Origin: Norana najaformis
Lineage: Eukaryota; Annelida; Clitellata; Crassiclitellata; Hormogastridae
DNA: 64,000 nt
Assembly: GCA_964023275.1 (NCBI GenBank)
Contig: OZ029923.1
Location: 4,489,729 to 4,553,728, forward strand
Reading direction: 5' to 3'
Shown in pieces: positions 32,901-44,800 of this stretch. The translations under genes were made by a program, and so were the position numbers. Positions within the stretch are counted from its first letter, which is position 1. Each line of letters begins with the position of its first letter. The notes under the pieces were generated by a model that saw nothing but the letters and a program-made list of their open reading frames with translations, had not been told where the DNA came from and did no database searches.

Positions 32901-34602
32901 CAGGGAAAGAACGGCATACGTATACGATATTACAAGCCTAATCCCTCAGACAACTGTTGTCAGTTGGAAGCTTTTCCCCAGGAAAAAGTCAAGAGTCGTA
33001 GTAGATGCCAACTTTGGATCTTTGCAACTTTCAATCAAAGACTGTGGTAGATGGACGAATTCCGCCGACAACGATATCAATCAGACAGACTTACCTTCTT
33101 GCCTGGACCTTGTGGTTTCTCTAGAGGACGAAGTCCTGGCGTCGAAGATTCTGGACATACTTCCGTTCAAGCAGCTGGTGAGAAACTACTGGAATGCCTA
33201 CCAGTGGATATACTCTGTGCTGATGGTCGTCCACGTCGTCTACATGAGTCTGTTTTCCTTTTTTGTTATTCCAGCCCGTGTTGACTTACACCCAATGTAC
33301 AATTCCTCCGACAACAAGACCTTCAACAGTTCCTCAGACTGCAATGACTTACTCAGAATCTACAATTCGAGCGTCAGCGCTAACTTAAGCCGAACATATA
33401 ATTCATCCGCGACGCTCAGTTTTAAGTCGGTAGGTTCCTACAGACTCTACGGCCTGTTTCTCATCTGGCCTCTCCTGTTGCTCCTCTACGAGATCTACTC
33501 CTTCTTTTCAAAACTCAACCGATCCGCCTGTTGTTGCTATTTTAATAAGTTAGATGGCCGAAAAAAGGACACGCAAAATTTCGACTGTTGTACTTCGATA
33601 ACCCAACTCAGCGTGTTGAGTCTGCCCTTCCTGATGATTTCGACTCTTTTCCGGTATCTCGGACATCTGATCGCAGTTGCCTTCTGTGCGTTGGTTATCG
33701 CCTGGTATGCCATCTACCTATGTGCCTCGGACATATCTACCTACGTTGAGATTGTGTCGATGGTGATGCTATTTGGGTGGCTGTTTACAATCAGCTTTAC
33801 CAAGGGATTCGAAGACATGCACGTCTACTCAATCATGCTGAAGAACATCGTCATCCGAGATATTACGCGCTACCTGATCATGTATATCTTCGTCCTTCTC
33901 GGCTGTGGACTGGCATTCAACGTTCTTTTCCAGTTCTTTCCGTTCACCTACGCCAACAACTCATCCATCTGGAACACTCTCTTCAATGTTTTCAACCTGA
34001 TGCTTGGTCTCGGATCGCTGTTCGATGACGACTTCGACGATAACTATAAAACATACGGCGGCAATCCTGTATTTGTCAAGTGGCTGTACATCTTCTACAT
34101 CATCTGTGCCACGATCATTCTCATGAGCCTACTGGTCGCCATGATGACTGACACTTACACGGACATCAAGGCGAAAGAGGGAACGACGTGGAAGGTCGGA
34201 AGTCTTCGCCTTGCCCTACAGATCGAACGATCCATGCCCTGCATCAAGCAGTTGCTAAGAGCCACCAGAATCGTTCGCGATCGCATCTCGTTCGACGCTC
34301 AGGCTGACCGCTGGTTCATGGCTGTGAGCATCGGCGAAATTGGACAGGCGAAAGTTCTGGAAACCGATGAACTGCTGAAAACGGTTCAGCGACTTGAAAA
34401 CAAGATGGATCATATCCAGTTAGCTTACACCGAACTGGCTCGTCAGATCGAATCGTTACGGACAACTGCTCCCGTTGTCGCTGCGACTGGCAGCTCAAAT
34501 GCCCCCTTAGCCTCGATCAGACGTTCCACACGTGTCTTCAGTGTAGTCAAGCATATCCGAGAAAGGCCGTTTACCCTTTATCAGGGGAAAGAAAAATATT
34601 AG
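29930..34602 (+). CDS. Ankyrin-repeat TRP channel, TRPA-like, copy 3
   Basis: Exons 29930-29998 (MDLGDTTDPNLDDDFQ..., donor GTAGGT) and 30583-34602 (acceptor TTACAAG, where copies 1 and 2 have CAG) give an intact 1362-aa protein. The same frame is open upstream of 30583, but that part is intron: the first exon and both splice sites align with the other copies. About 17 ankyrin repeats occupy the N-terminal two thirds, S1 starts near residue 898, and the pore region contains FNLMLGLGSLFDDDF. A TRP-box-like WKVGSLRLALQ and a C-terminal coiled coil (LLKTVQRLENKMDHI) follow. The extracellular S1-S2 loop is the longest of the three and carries six N-X-S/T sequons. The C terminus differs from copy 1 after PFT (LYQGKEKY). 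Probable sensory cation channel; ligand or stimulus cannot be read from sequence. Confidence 0.9.
30085..30275 (-). mobile_element. tRNA-derived SINE, family B, in intron 1 of TRP copy 3
   Basis: Same insertion site and landmarks as the copies at 11105 and 21590 (CTGCATTTATTAAGCG, CATCAATCGATGGCGC, AGGTTCGAACCCGTG). Confidence 0.75.
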
Positions 34603-35235
34603 GTGTATATTATTAGAATTTTGCTGAAATAAGCAATTTAAACTTATAAGAAGACCTATTTAAAACCATTGAGCACTCGATGTTGCTCTGCATTAAATTT
34701 CCTGGTCCAAAGCAATACGCTGACATGCTAACACCTTGTTGGTTGACGTCACTGGCCGAAGAGTGGTTTTCTTTGTTTTAGGATTTCAGGTGAATAGGCT
34801 TTGGAACTGTTGGAACTCGAAGCAACTTCCTTATTCGTTTTTGCACTTTGATATTGTTGTTTGATAATACGCAATGAGTTAGACCTATCCACAGGCGAGA
34901 TGGCGAGACAACTCTTTATTGCTAGGATAGAATTCTGTACCTGGATACTGTATCTGAAATCGTGAAAACTATTTGAAACATGTTTTGGGATTTCGACGTG
35001 CGACTTCATAACCAAATAATAATGCTTTCTGTTTTCTATTACTAAAGCACACGTTTCAGATAAACACGAAGTTGTGTGAGATCTGTCTGAGAGATTCTCA
35101 TAGCATGATCTTCTACACTGGTTTATCAAGACCTACCGCTTGGCGTTGATGCTCTTTCTCTTTACAAATGTGAGCACTGGTATTTACTGTTGTGTTGGGG
35201 TAAATTTTTTTAAACTTCTTCAAAAAATACTTAAA
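34603..35235 (+). other. 3' UTR and conserved 3' flank of TRP copy 3
   Basis: Homologous to the 3' flanks of the other copies. The first clear AATAAA downstream is at 35313-35318, about 700 bp after the stop. More diverged than the flanks of copies 1, 2 and the fossil. Confidence 0.55.
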
Positions 35236-35690
35236 GACTCGCCTCTACTAACACCTGGATGAAACACCTGTAGTGTTCCCGTGGGAAAGTGGAACCCGGT
35301 AAGTCCAAGCAAAATAAAGATTGGAGTTCGTCACATTATCATGTAGATTTAGTCCGTTGGACCAGTGCTGAACTGGCCGTGGCGACTGGGTTTTGTAGAC
35401 AGAGAGACGAGCTGTTTTCTGGACTTGTCTTTGCCTATGGTGGCTACAGAGTGAATCCAGTCAAGTCTCTTTGAATTGGCTCCTTCATCTAGTGAAGAAG
35501 ATGTTCGGGGCTGTGATCATCCCCCGGAAGCCCGAGTCTTTTACAGCGTCCGTATGACTGTGCTTTGTGTTTTATGGGAGTTTTTTGTTTGTCGTGGATA
35601 GATTGTACAAGACTGCATGTCAGTCAGCGTTGTAAGGAAAACCAAATTTCCAAGACCAAGACAACAGTGTACAAGACCGAATATTTTGAG
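35236..35690. other. Region with no recognised gene
   Basis: Contains the candidate poly(A) signal of TRP copy 3 at 35313-35318. The 61-codon open frame at 35289-35474 is unrecognised. Confidence 0.4.
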
Positions 35691-35696
35691 TTTCGT

Positions 35697-35937
35697 GTAT
35701 CATGAGTGGCTAGCACATAGGCCAATAGGGACACTGATATATCAGGTTGGCCTATAGGTATAGATACAATGACACGTGTGTTCAGCTACATGTATATTAT
35801 CAGACTGGTGGCCTTGCATCAACGGACGTTGCGCACCCATGTGCAGGGCGTGGCTTATATGTCCAACCCTAATATCAGTCTCCCTATTGGCCTATGTGCT
35901 AGCCCCTATTGGCCGATGTGCTAGCCACTCATGATAC
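35697..35937. mobile_element. Foldback element with 44-bp inverted arms
   Basis: The left arm 35697-35740 (GTATCATGAGTGGCTAGCAC ...) is matched by the reverse complement of 35872-35937. The right arm holds an extra internal duplication of about 21 bp (CTATTGGCC...TGTGCTAGCC occurs twice). There is no coding capacity, and no target duplication is evident. Confidence 0.7.
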
Positions 35938-36034
35938 ATTTCGAGACCGTGTCGAGACCAAGACCGCGATCTCGAGACCACATCATTGATATCCGTCGCC
36001 TTCATGTGTCTAATGGAGGGTCACTGCAACTAGC

Positions 36035-36281
36035 AAATGTAGATAGATTTTGTAAATGGAATAACTGAACATAGAAACTATGTTTTGTCAGTTATTTGGA
36101 AAAGAATATGCGCAAATCGCTGAAGCTAGCTAATTGGTCTGGGCCTTAAACATAAACCTAATAGAATGCGTGGTCCTTTCACGTTTTGCAACAATTTCAG
36201 CTGCCTCTTTGGCTATCCCCTCTTAGCTGATGGAGTTCTCAAGTCGGCATTGGAGATGCTCCTGGCTAGCTGTTGAAGTGT
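36035..36281 (+). repeat. Duplicated segment also present at 18745-19043
   Basis: Same block as at 18745-19043, slightly shortened. It abuts the translocated calnexin splice-donor array directly at 36282. Confidence 0.65.
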
Positions 36282-36423
36282 CAAGGTAAGAACTTTTTCT
36301 GATTAACAATCACAAGGTAAGGACTTGTTCTGATTAATGTTCATAAGGTAAGAACTTTTTCTGATTAACGATCACAAGGTAAGAACTTGTTTTGATTAAT
36401 GATCACAAGGTAAGAACTTGTTC
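36282..36423 (+). repeat. 142-bp copy of the calnexin intron 7 donor array
   Basis: Base-for-base identical to 43012-43153 by eye: 4.6 units of the 31-bp repeat (CACAAGGTAAGAACTTGTTC and variants). It lies outside the calnexin gene, 2.4 kb upstream of its start codon. Confidence 0.95.
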
Positions 36424-36439
36424 ATAAGAAAGTACGACG

Positions 36440-36600
36440 CCCTTATCCTCCTAAGTCATTCCTTGGGTTTGCCTCACAGGATTCTGACCTGGCACCAAAA
36501 ACTGGCTAAACAACCCAGCTCTTGCAGGCTTGTTTTGATATAGCGCCCGTGTATAAGCTGGTCTCCGCGACGCGGCTTTTGTGCGACGCCAACATTTTTT
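36440..36600 (+). mobile_element. LINE tail (type 1), decayed
   Basis: Contains TTGTTTTGATATAGCGCCCG, TATAAGCTGGTCTCCGCGAC and GGCTTTTGTGCGACGC, matching the 3' UTR of the type 1 LINE tails near 57640 and 62790. Confidence 0.6.
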
Positions 36601-36949
36601 GGAGATTTATCTTTTACAATTATTACGTCATTGCATTTACATCACATCGTTACATTAGTGTAATTCCCTTTTCCTAAACCTCGATTTCACTCATATTTCC
36701 GTGTAATTCAAAATTCACTTGCTCGAGCTGTCACCAGAATACCCAAGCATGACTATATCATATATATATCCTCAAATCACTCCATATTGGTTGAAAATCG
36801 CCGAATGCGTTCATTTCTCCTTCTCCCTCTCTGTCTAACCTGTAGCTTACTTCAGTAATGTAAACCTACTCGAGCTCTTTACCATCCAGTCCAACCATAC
36901 CCGTTAATCCTCGTATCTTGTTGATACTTAGATGGTTTTTGTTATTATA

Positions 36950-37174
36950 TTATTATTTCTGCATTTATTAAGTGCCACTATCTAATGACTTAGCACCAAT
37001 CGATGGTGCCGATGATATTGTGAGTGAAGGAAGGAGTTACTCAAGGTTCCTACACAGTAACACGACTCAAGACACATCTTTTTAGGATATCTTATGACTG
37101 CAGTTGATTTTTGAACCCTTGTACAGCGCCCTTTTCTTCGGCCTCGGCTGTGCTACGGCGCTATATAAATTGTC

Positions 37175-37242
<68 letters not shown>

Positions 37243-37320
37243 AGTCTCGGAGGAAGCTTGAACCCGCACTCTTCCCGTTACAAGCCGAGCGCTCTATTCA
37301 ATATGCTACCGTGTCCCACC
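36950..37320 (-). mobile_element. SINE family B interrupted by a LINE tail
   Basis: The left half 36950-37053 (CTGCATTTATTAAGTGCCAC, CACCAATCGATGGTGCC) and the right half 37241-37320 (GGAAGCTTGAACCCGCAC, ACCGTGTCCCACC) form one family B SINE when the LINE tail 37054-37240 is removed. Confidence 0.7.
37054..37240 (+). mobile_element. CR1/L2-like LINE tail (type 2), nested in a SINE
   Basis: Reads in-frame remnants of an RT C terminus near its start, then TACAGCGCCCTTTTCTTCGG, GCTACGGCGCTATATAAATT and a (TTA)n tail of about 65 bp. The same tail is found at 40862-41054 and 60046-60155. Confidence 0.7.
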
Positions 37321-37339
37321 CTTGTTATACAATACGATA

Positions 37340-37640
37340 CAATACAACTGTAATTTGGTAATGCCCTCCTAACAAAGTTCAGAAGTGCACTACGCCAGCC
37401 TGATATGTCAAATGTCATCAAGAGCAAAAAATTTCGTCATTTAGCGGGCAGTGTTTAGATTACCAGAAATGTCACCCGCAGCAGACTTGCCCACATACAC
37501 ACTGAGCACAACCAACAGATGACAATGTGTTCAGCATGCGTCAAAGGTGTAGAGCAAGGACGGACGATGGCCAGAGAGTTTTGAACCATTTGTAGTTTGT
37601 GCAGATATCTGTTTGTGATGCCAGCAACAAGTGAATTGCA
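37340..37640 (-). mobile_element. LINE 3' end (type 3), decayed
   Basis: GGTAATGCCCTCCTAACAAAG and AGTTCAGAAGTGCACT match the 3' ends at 16785 and 60680. The rest is diverged. Confidence 0.5.
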
Positions 37641-38859
37641 TTAGTCAAGCCTACTGGAAACCAGTGCATTAGCTGGTGGGATTAAGACAGTATGAGGCAA
37701 AAGAGATCTGATTCTATCTCGTAGGCCTATTTATTCTTTCTATCTATTACTCCTCAGACTTTCCGTTCAAAGCTAAAGTTCTTCTTCCTTCTACAATGGT
37801 ATCTTTGGAGAATCGCTCCGACCTGACCCAGCGCTGGTGATTAAGCCGGTGCTCTGTGCTCGTCCCAAAGTAGCGCTTAAGAAATTCTCAAGATACATTT
37901 ACACTTACATCATATTAGGTCAGCAAATTCCCCCAATTGGCTAGCAGGCCAGTCACGTGTACAAATTTCGACCAATGAGATCATTACACGTGAATGACGT
38001 AATTTCTTGGGGCGTGTGTACCGTTGTATGTGCGAATTGTCGCCGAAATTTGTGGCGGAGTTGCATTAATTCGTGCGATTTAATTCCCATTTTACTGGTA
38101 TTTACAACGAGCACACACATTTTAGAAGTAAACTGTAAAATCGGTGTAGTTCGATCCTTTTTATATTCGGTTAGATCTTTATGTTAACCCGTGTGGTAGA
38201 TAAAGAGAGGCCGCGAAAGTGCTTCATTATCGCTCGCCGCCTAAGTTTAAGCCCCATATTATGTTTAACTCTAATTCATTGTAAAACTTGAAATTTTCTT
38301 TAGCGTCCGGAAATATTTCAGCCAGCTGAACCACTTGAAGGGTAGAGTGAACTTGGTGGGTCATGATGATGTAGAGGGCAGACGAAAGTGAAATCCATGG
38401 TAACGATGTCTGCCTTAGCCGCTGAATCAAACGTTGGCGATGGAGCCGGTTGCCATGACCTTGTAATACACGTTGGTGCTAACTAATGGTCAATGCCGAG
38501 CAGTACTGCAATGCCTGAAGTATTAGTTTAATGGAACTTCTTTGTACCAATACATAAGTATTTCAGTAATGGCTGTTAGGGTCATAATTTCACTGACGTG
38601 GGATAGTTATTAGTTTTGAATTGAAAGCCAGTTCATGTTAAAGGGTTTCCATAGTGTGAGACAAGACACTTTAAAAGCACTCATGTCAAGAATGATCTGT
38701 TTGTTTCTTCTGAGATGTAGGTGATTTCATTTGTTGGATGAAAATTATTTTGAGTTTTCAGTCTGTTTAATCTGAGAATGCTGAAATAATTTCTCTTTGA
38801 CTGTTAACAATTTATCTTGATACAAAAATCATGCACAGAGTTTGGTGGCTGCCAATAAG
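37641..38859 (+). promoter_or_regulatory. Calnexin 5' region (promoter, presumed 5' UTR intron)
   Basis: No coding exon is seen. An acceptor (TGCACAG, ending 38838) lies just before the start codon, so a 5' UTR exon further upstream is likely. The stretch 37900-38060 carries CCAAT, two CACGTG motifs, an ERSE-like site and TGACGTAA, and is the best promoter candidate. I could not fix the UTR donor. Confidence 0.45.
37972..37990 (+). promoter_or_regulatory. ER stress response element-like site (CCAAT-N9-ACACG)
   Basis: CCAATGAGATCATTACACG matches the ERSE consensus CCAAT-N9-CCACG at 9 of the 10 specified bases with exact N9 spacing. ERSE is bound by NF-Y with ATF6/XBP1 in vertebrate ER-chaperone promoters. 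The gene downstream is calnexin. Confidence 0.5.
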
Positions 38860-41800
38860 ATGAAACCATCAGCGGTTTTTATTGGCTTCGTTCTGCTGGT
38901 CGGTCTGGTGCACATTCATGATGTGATCTGTGAAGATGATGAAGATTTTGAGGACGAGAGTCCCCCAGAAGTCGACGATGTGACTCCAGAAGAACCCCCA
39001 AAACCGCCCAAGGAGAGGGTGAGTACATGCTCAAGTTACCTCTTTGGTATCAGTATCTCTGGCGTAGTCCAGTGACGGTAAAGCAGCCATCAATGGATAC
39101 CTTGTGCATTTTGATAAGGGCACCGCAGAATTTTTCCAGATTAGGTTTATGGTTGTCCTTTGCATGTTGCATAAGAGTTGTGTTGTTTATGATTTCCATG
39201 ACAAATTTACAATTACAATTACGAACATAAATGCCATTAAAATATGTTACTCTTTGTCTGAGAAAATGTTATTGTTTTGTAGCCGGTATACTCCCCACCT
39301 GTAGCCAAGGGTAACAGTTTCTTCTCAGAAGCCTTTGAAAGTGAAGCAGCCTTCAAAAAAAGGTATAAAGAGTGGTTTCCGTTGATATACTGCTGTGGTT
39401 GACTTATGTGTCAAAATGCTAACTTTTTAGTAATCATCATTATTTGTTTATGAAAAATAATTATTTATATTTATTAAAAAACTATTATTAAATGTTCAGA
39501 GTTGGTAAGTCTGACTCTAAGATGCTGTTCAAACATATTGAAAAGATAAACCACCTTCTTCAACAGAACCATAGATAATTTGTGATTCATCAGCTAGTAC
39601 TGGATATTGTAATTTGGCCAGTCAAATTCTTTGGGACATACTGTGAGAACTGCAGGATTCTTTTGTGACTATACTGGTCCTATAATATTATGAACTGTTT
39701 CAATTTTTTTCTGAAATTGTATGAAATTTGTTTAAACGGTTTCATAAAGGTTAACTAGAGATGGAAATTTTGAACTTGACTGTATGAATTTTATACACAG
39801 ATGGGTTGTTTCGCAGTCTAAAAAGGACGGCACAGATGAAGCCCTCGCAAAGTATGACGGTGAGTCAGAGCTGTAATTTACTGAAACAAATACATGTAAA
39901 GTAAATAAAGTAACATGTGTTTCATGTCTCTTTCAACAGTAGTACTCGGATTCTCTAAGAATCATTGTGAGTCAGAGTTGGATTTTATTGAAAGGGGATT
40001 GTGTAAAGTAAGGTTAGGCAATCATTTGTATACTACATGCTTATACAAGATTTACAGATGTAGGTTTGCAGATTCTGTACAAAACTTGCACACAGAAGTG
40101 TACATGAATTTTCAAAGAATATGATTCTACTAGTGCAGAAGCGATATTTTAAACTGGCAAGCTGAGGCAGATCACTTAGCATCTTATCTTGATAATTATC
40201 AAAAGTTCCAATAATGTTGTGACTTCAATGACGTTTGAATCTCTTGTGATACCAGTTCTGTCATATGGAACATAACAGTCTGAACTCAGAAAGGCTTGAT
40301 TTCAATTCTATAATAGTCGCTAGTTAGTAAGTGAACATTTGATATGTCATTTAACAGGGCAGTGGAGTGTTGAAGAACCTAGTGATAATCCCCTAAAAAA
40401 CGACTTGGGACTCGTGCTGAAGGTATGTGTATACATATGTTTGTCAGCTGAAAGTTATTTATTAAATAAAGTTTGGAGTTCTTGTTACATCTGGTTATTT
40501 AAGATGGTGTTTGAATATAAAATTGGGTTTGATTTATAATTATTATATTGTATTGGCTAATTTGTACAGTGCCGCTGACAGAAAAACTGTTCATTCGAAC
40601 TACATCTAGCAATTGGTTCTGTTGCTGAATTAAATTTTGATTCATGTTAAATGTTCTGAAACTAGTCGACAGTTTTCTTAAGTATGTTGGAGGTTTGTGG
40701 GGAAATTTTTGTGCATGTAAGGCTTGACAGGTCTGTTAGATAGCCACTTTTTAGCATCTTTATGAGGCTTTTGAAAAGCATTATTTAAACAGTCACATAC
40801 ATTCATGCATATGTGATGTCTTTAATCTGTGGTTTTCAAACTTGAGAGAATCACATTTATCTGACCCACTGCGTGGAACAGTCTTCCTGACCGTGTGACG
40901 AATGCCCCAATCTGGGACACGTTCAGGTCACGGCCCAAAATATATCTTTTTAAGATATCTAATGACTGTTGTTGATTTTTGAACTGACGTACAGCGCCCT
41001 TTTCTTTGGTCTCAGCAGTGCTAAGACGCTATATAAATTATTATTATTATGATCTTTATCGGTTGAAAAGTTTATGTATAAATTTGTTTGATTGCATCCA
41101 GTCTAAAGCCAAGCATCATGCGGTATCCGCCAGCCTGAAGAAGCCATTTGACTTCAGTGGAAAACCATTCATCGTGCAGTAAGTTTGTACTACTCTGCTA
41201 ACAAACTATAACCCAGTAATTTTAAAGGATTCTAATCCACAGTCATTTTTATAATGCTGACAAGAGCATAGAAGATTTGAGGCTACAGTGAGGCTATAAG
41301 TTCTGTATTCTAGTGTAAGGTTATGCTAACTACAGTTAGAGCTTAGGGAGTAAAGTAGAGTTAAATATCCCATATCCAACAAGTAAGACATAGGGGAAGC
41401 ACTTATTTTCTTTTTTTGGCCCTTGAGCCGGCAGTGGATGAATCCCAAGGTCCTGGATGCAGAGCCAGTGAGCGTAATGCAGGACTTGCCGTTTAATTCC
41501 CAGCTTATGTAAAGTAAAGTATGTCGTATCCCACTAGTGAGACGTAGAGGAGGCACTCATTTCCTGTTGTTTTGGCCCTTGAGCTGGCAATGGACAAATC
41601 CCAAGGTCCTGGACGCAGGGCCGGCGCATCGCATGACTTGACGTTTACTTTCCAGCTTACGCCGGTGCCAGATTATACTGCTTGGTGACAGAGGCATTTG
41701 TGTGTAAACAACTTTCCCAGGGTCGTTACATGGCGTTAAACCCACAACCGCATGACCAAACGCATTGCCGAGTAGACCACCGTGCCACTATTTTTACTTA

Positions 41801-44800
41801 ATTAGTTAATTAATGGACTTAGTTAGCAATTTAACCCTTTCGTCCAGAGAAACTATGGAATCTGTTTGATGCTTTGCATTTATTCTGCTAGAATTTGGGT
41901 TTACTGGTTTGTAAAGCCTGATAGCATTTGTCAGACTGCCTAACAGAATCTGAATTATGAAACAAAGAAGACTTTCTTTTTCAGATATGAAGTCAAGTTC
42001 CAAGAGGGACAAGACTGTGGTGGTGCTTACATTAAGCTGCTCTCAAAAACCAGTGAATTAGACCTTGTAAGTGTATAACATATTTTTCCGAAAATTAAAA
42101 TGAACGATGCGTGTGTATGTGGCTGATTAGTTCAGTTCCTAGGTATATTTCTGGTCTTACACAGGATGAGTTACTCTAGCTGTCGTTATTCTCCAGGGAA
42201 AATTTGAAGACAAAATTTTGCTAACTGATCTGCATGGCTGTTGTGGCCCAATTTGCCCATACACCATAGTTCTTCATTTTGTGGTAAAGTAAAGTAAAGC
42301 TCCCATGTCCCTGTGTACCGACAGAGGAATAGGAAGAGGAATAGTAGGGAAGGTGATTATTTCCTGCTCTTCTGCCGGAAATAAGCGTTTTGATCTAGCT
42401 GTGACTGAATCTCGAGGTCTTTGACACAGGAGACCAGCACATCACAAGACTTGTCGTTTACATTCCAGCTCATGCCAGTACCAAATTGTACTGCCTGGTT
42501 ACAGAGGCACATATGCACGTGGATCTTTGACTGTTCTCTTGTCGTTGATTTACCAGGTGAACTGTGTTTCCTGTGTGTTTTGAGCTACCTCTGTGCAGCT
42601 GGGAATCTGCTGTCATTGGCCTATCATGTTTTATTTGGGTGTCCAGCAAATAAAAGGAAAAACTCTGAACCTGTCTCTGATGTCATTCAGTCAAAGACTA
42701 ACTGTGATTTTGTTTAATAGCGGTTTGGATTGTAGTGTTGGGAGCAATGCCGAGGAGTTTCCTACGAGTGGCAATTTGTAAATACTCCGTTACGTTACAT
42801 GTTTCGCTGATATGCTGTACCTGTTAAAAATATTATTTGTTCATACTTTGTAAATGTTAACAATGTTTTGTCACATTGTTTCAGAACAAATTCAACGATA
42901 AGATGCCATACACAATTATGTTTGGTCCTGATAAGTGTGGTAACGATCATAAGGTAAGGACTTGTTCTGATTAATGTTCATAAGGTAAGGACTTGTTCTG
43001 ATTAATGTTTCCAAGGTAAGAACTTTTTCTGATTAACAATCACAAGGTAAGGACTTGTTCTGATTAATGTTCATAAGGTAAGAACTTTTTCTGATTAACG
43101 ATCACAAGGTAAGAACTTGTTTTGATTAATGATCACAAGGTAAGAACTTGTTCTGATTAACGATCACAAGGTAATAACTTGTTCTGTTTTTGGTGATCAC
43201 AAGTTACTAGTGATCACAAGGTAAGAACTTTTTCAGATTAATGTTTACAAATTTTTCTGCTTCACTTTGGGAGTCATTTGGTTACCTGAATGTTTTCTAA
43301 ACCAGGTTTTTCCACAGAGCATGTTATTTTATCCTTTGCTGTGTCTATTTTCAATTGTTCATCCTAGTCGTATTGTTCTAAAGGAAAGTTTAAATGTTAT
43401 GAAGATATGTGGTGCTGTGTAGTGTAGAGGTGTTTGCTGTATTGATGTAGTGTGCTGGAGTTTATTGACGTTGTCTGGTTGCATTAAATGATGTTTCACT
43501 TTTGTTTCAGCTTCACTTTATCTTCCGGCACAAGAATCCTTTGACGGGAGTATACGAGGTATGTAAAGAGTGCATGTGGAGAGTATTCATTTTAACTGAC
43601 ATAGTAATCATCTAAAAGTAATTATTAATTAATTAATTAGGTAATTATTAATTAATTAATTTAGTAATTTATTTATGTATGATCTGTAAGGCTGAATTTA
43701 CACCACAATGGCTAAATGGTTGAGTGCTTGCCTTGTGATAGTGTGCAGATTTGAATCCTTCTTGAAACTGTCGTTGCACGGAGTACTGATCTGTCCTTAA
43801 CTTACAGTTCTTGATCGATGCACTGAGCATGAGAAAGTGGTGCTATAAATAGAAGCAGACGTTTTGTCTGCAGTGCATATGTTGCCTTTTATTTTGATAG
43901 CGATTTGCATATTTGCATATTTCTCATTCTTTGTTGACCGATACTGGCTGAGACTATTGATTCAGACAAGTGTGTTTTGTACACGGTCTGTTGATTTGCT
44001 ATTTGTCACGATAAACAGCTGGCTGCGTGTATTGAGTGTTTCAGTTGACAATCAATACAGGTGCAGGAAACATTTTTAGTTTGTAACATGTGGTTTCGAA
44101 TAAACAAGCTTTTTCTACCTGACGTCTTTGAAATCAGTTTGCCTAAATAGTGTTTAAAATCTGTCTATCTGATATCTGTGAGCTCTCTAGCTAAAGTCTT
44201 TAAACTTTGTCTGCCTAAAATGTTTAAAATCTGTCTACCTGATGTCTGTAAAGTCAGTAATACTAGGCTTGCTTGAGCTAGATTTCAGTTCTGGCACTTT
44301 ACTGATGACCAAAACAACATAATATGAAGCATAATGCTGATTTGTAAGTGTAAGTGGGTGAACCACCCAACAGGTACAATAGAAGTGATCAGTATTGTTC
44401 TCATGTATGTTAGTTCTGACTGCTCATTGACCATGTAACTAATTTTTGAGCTTGACGTTGTTTCGTTGGACTAGGAAAAGCATGCCAAGAAGCCATCTGC
44501 CAGCCTGGATTCCTATTTCACTGATAAGAAAACCCATCTTTACACTTTGGGTAAGACTTCAGTTCCATCGTAGATTCTGATGATTGGCTCACGTGTAGAC
44601 CCTTAATTTGTATTGAGTGTGCTTTTTGCCTTCATTGGCTTTATTGTGGCACTTCTGTTAGAGTATCTTTCACTGCTGTAATTGTACTTTTGATTAAAAA
44701 ACTTTGTATAGTGCCGTTTGAAGGGAAACTACTCGGAGGTGCTCCCAACCTGACAGCACAAAGATGGAATGGTTTTCAAATATTTGTATCTAATCCAATG

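Noticed and set aside
36282-36423. Functional splice donor of an unknown upstream gene
   Set aside because: No open coding sequence ends at these donors, and the block is an exact copy of calnexin intron sequence.
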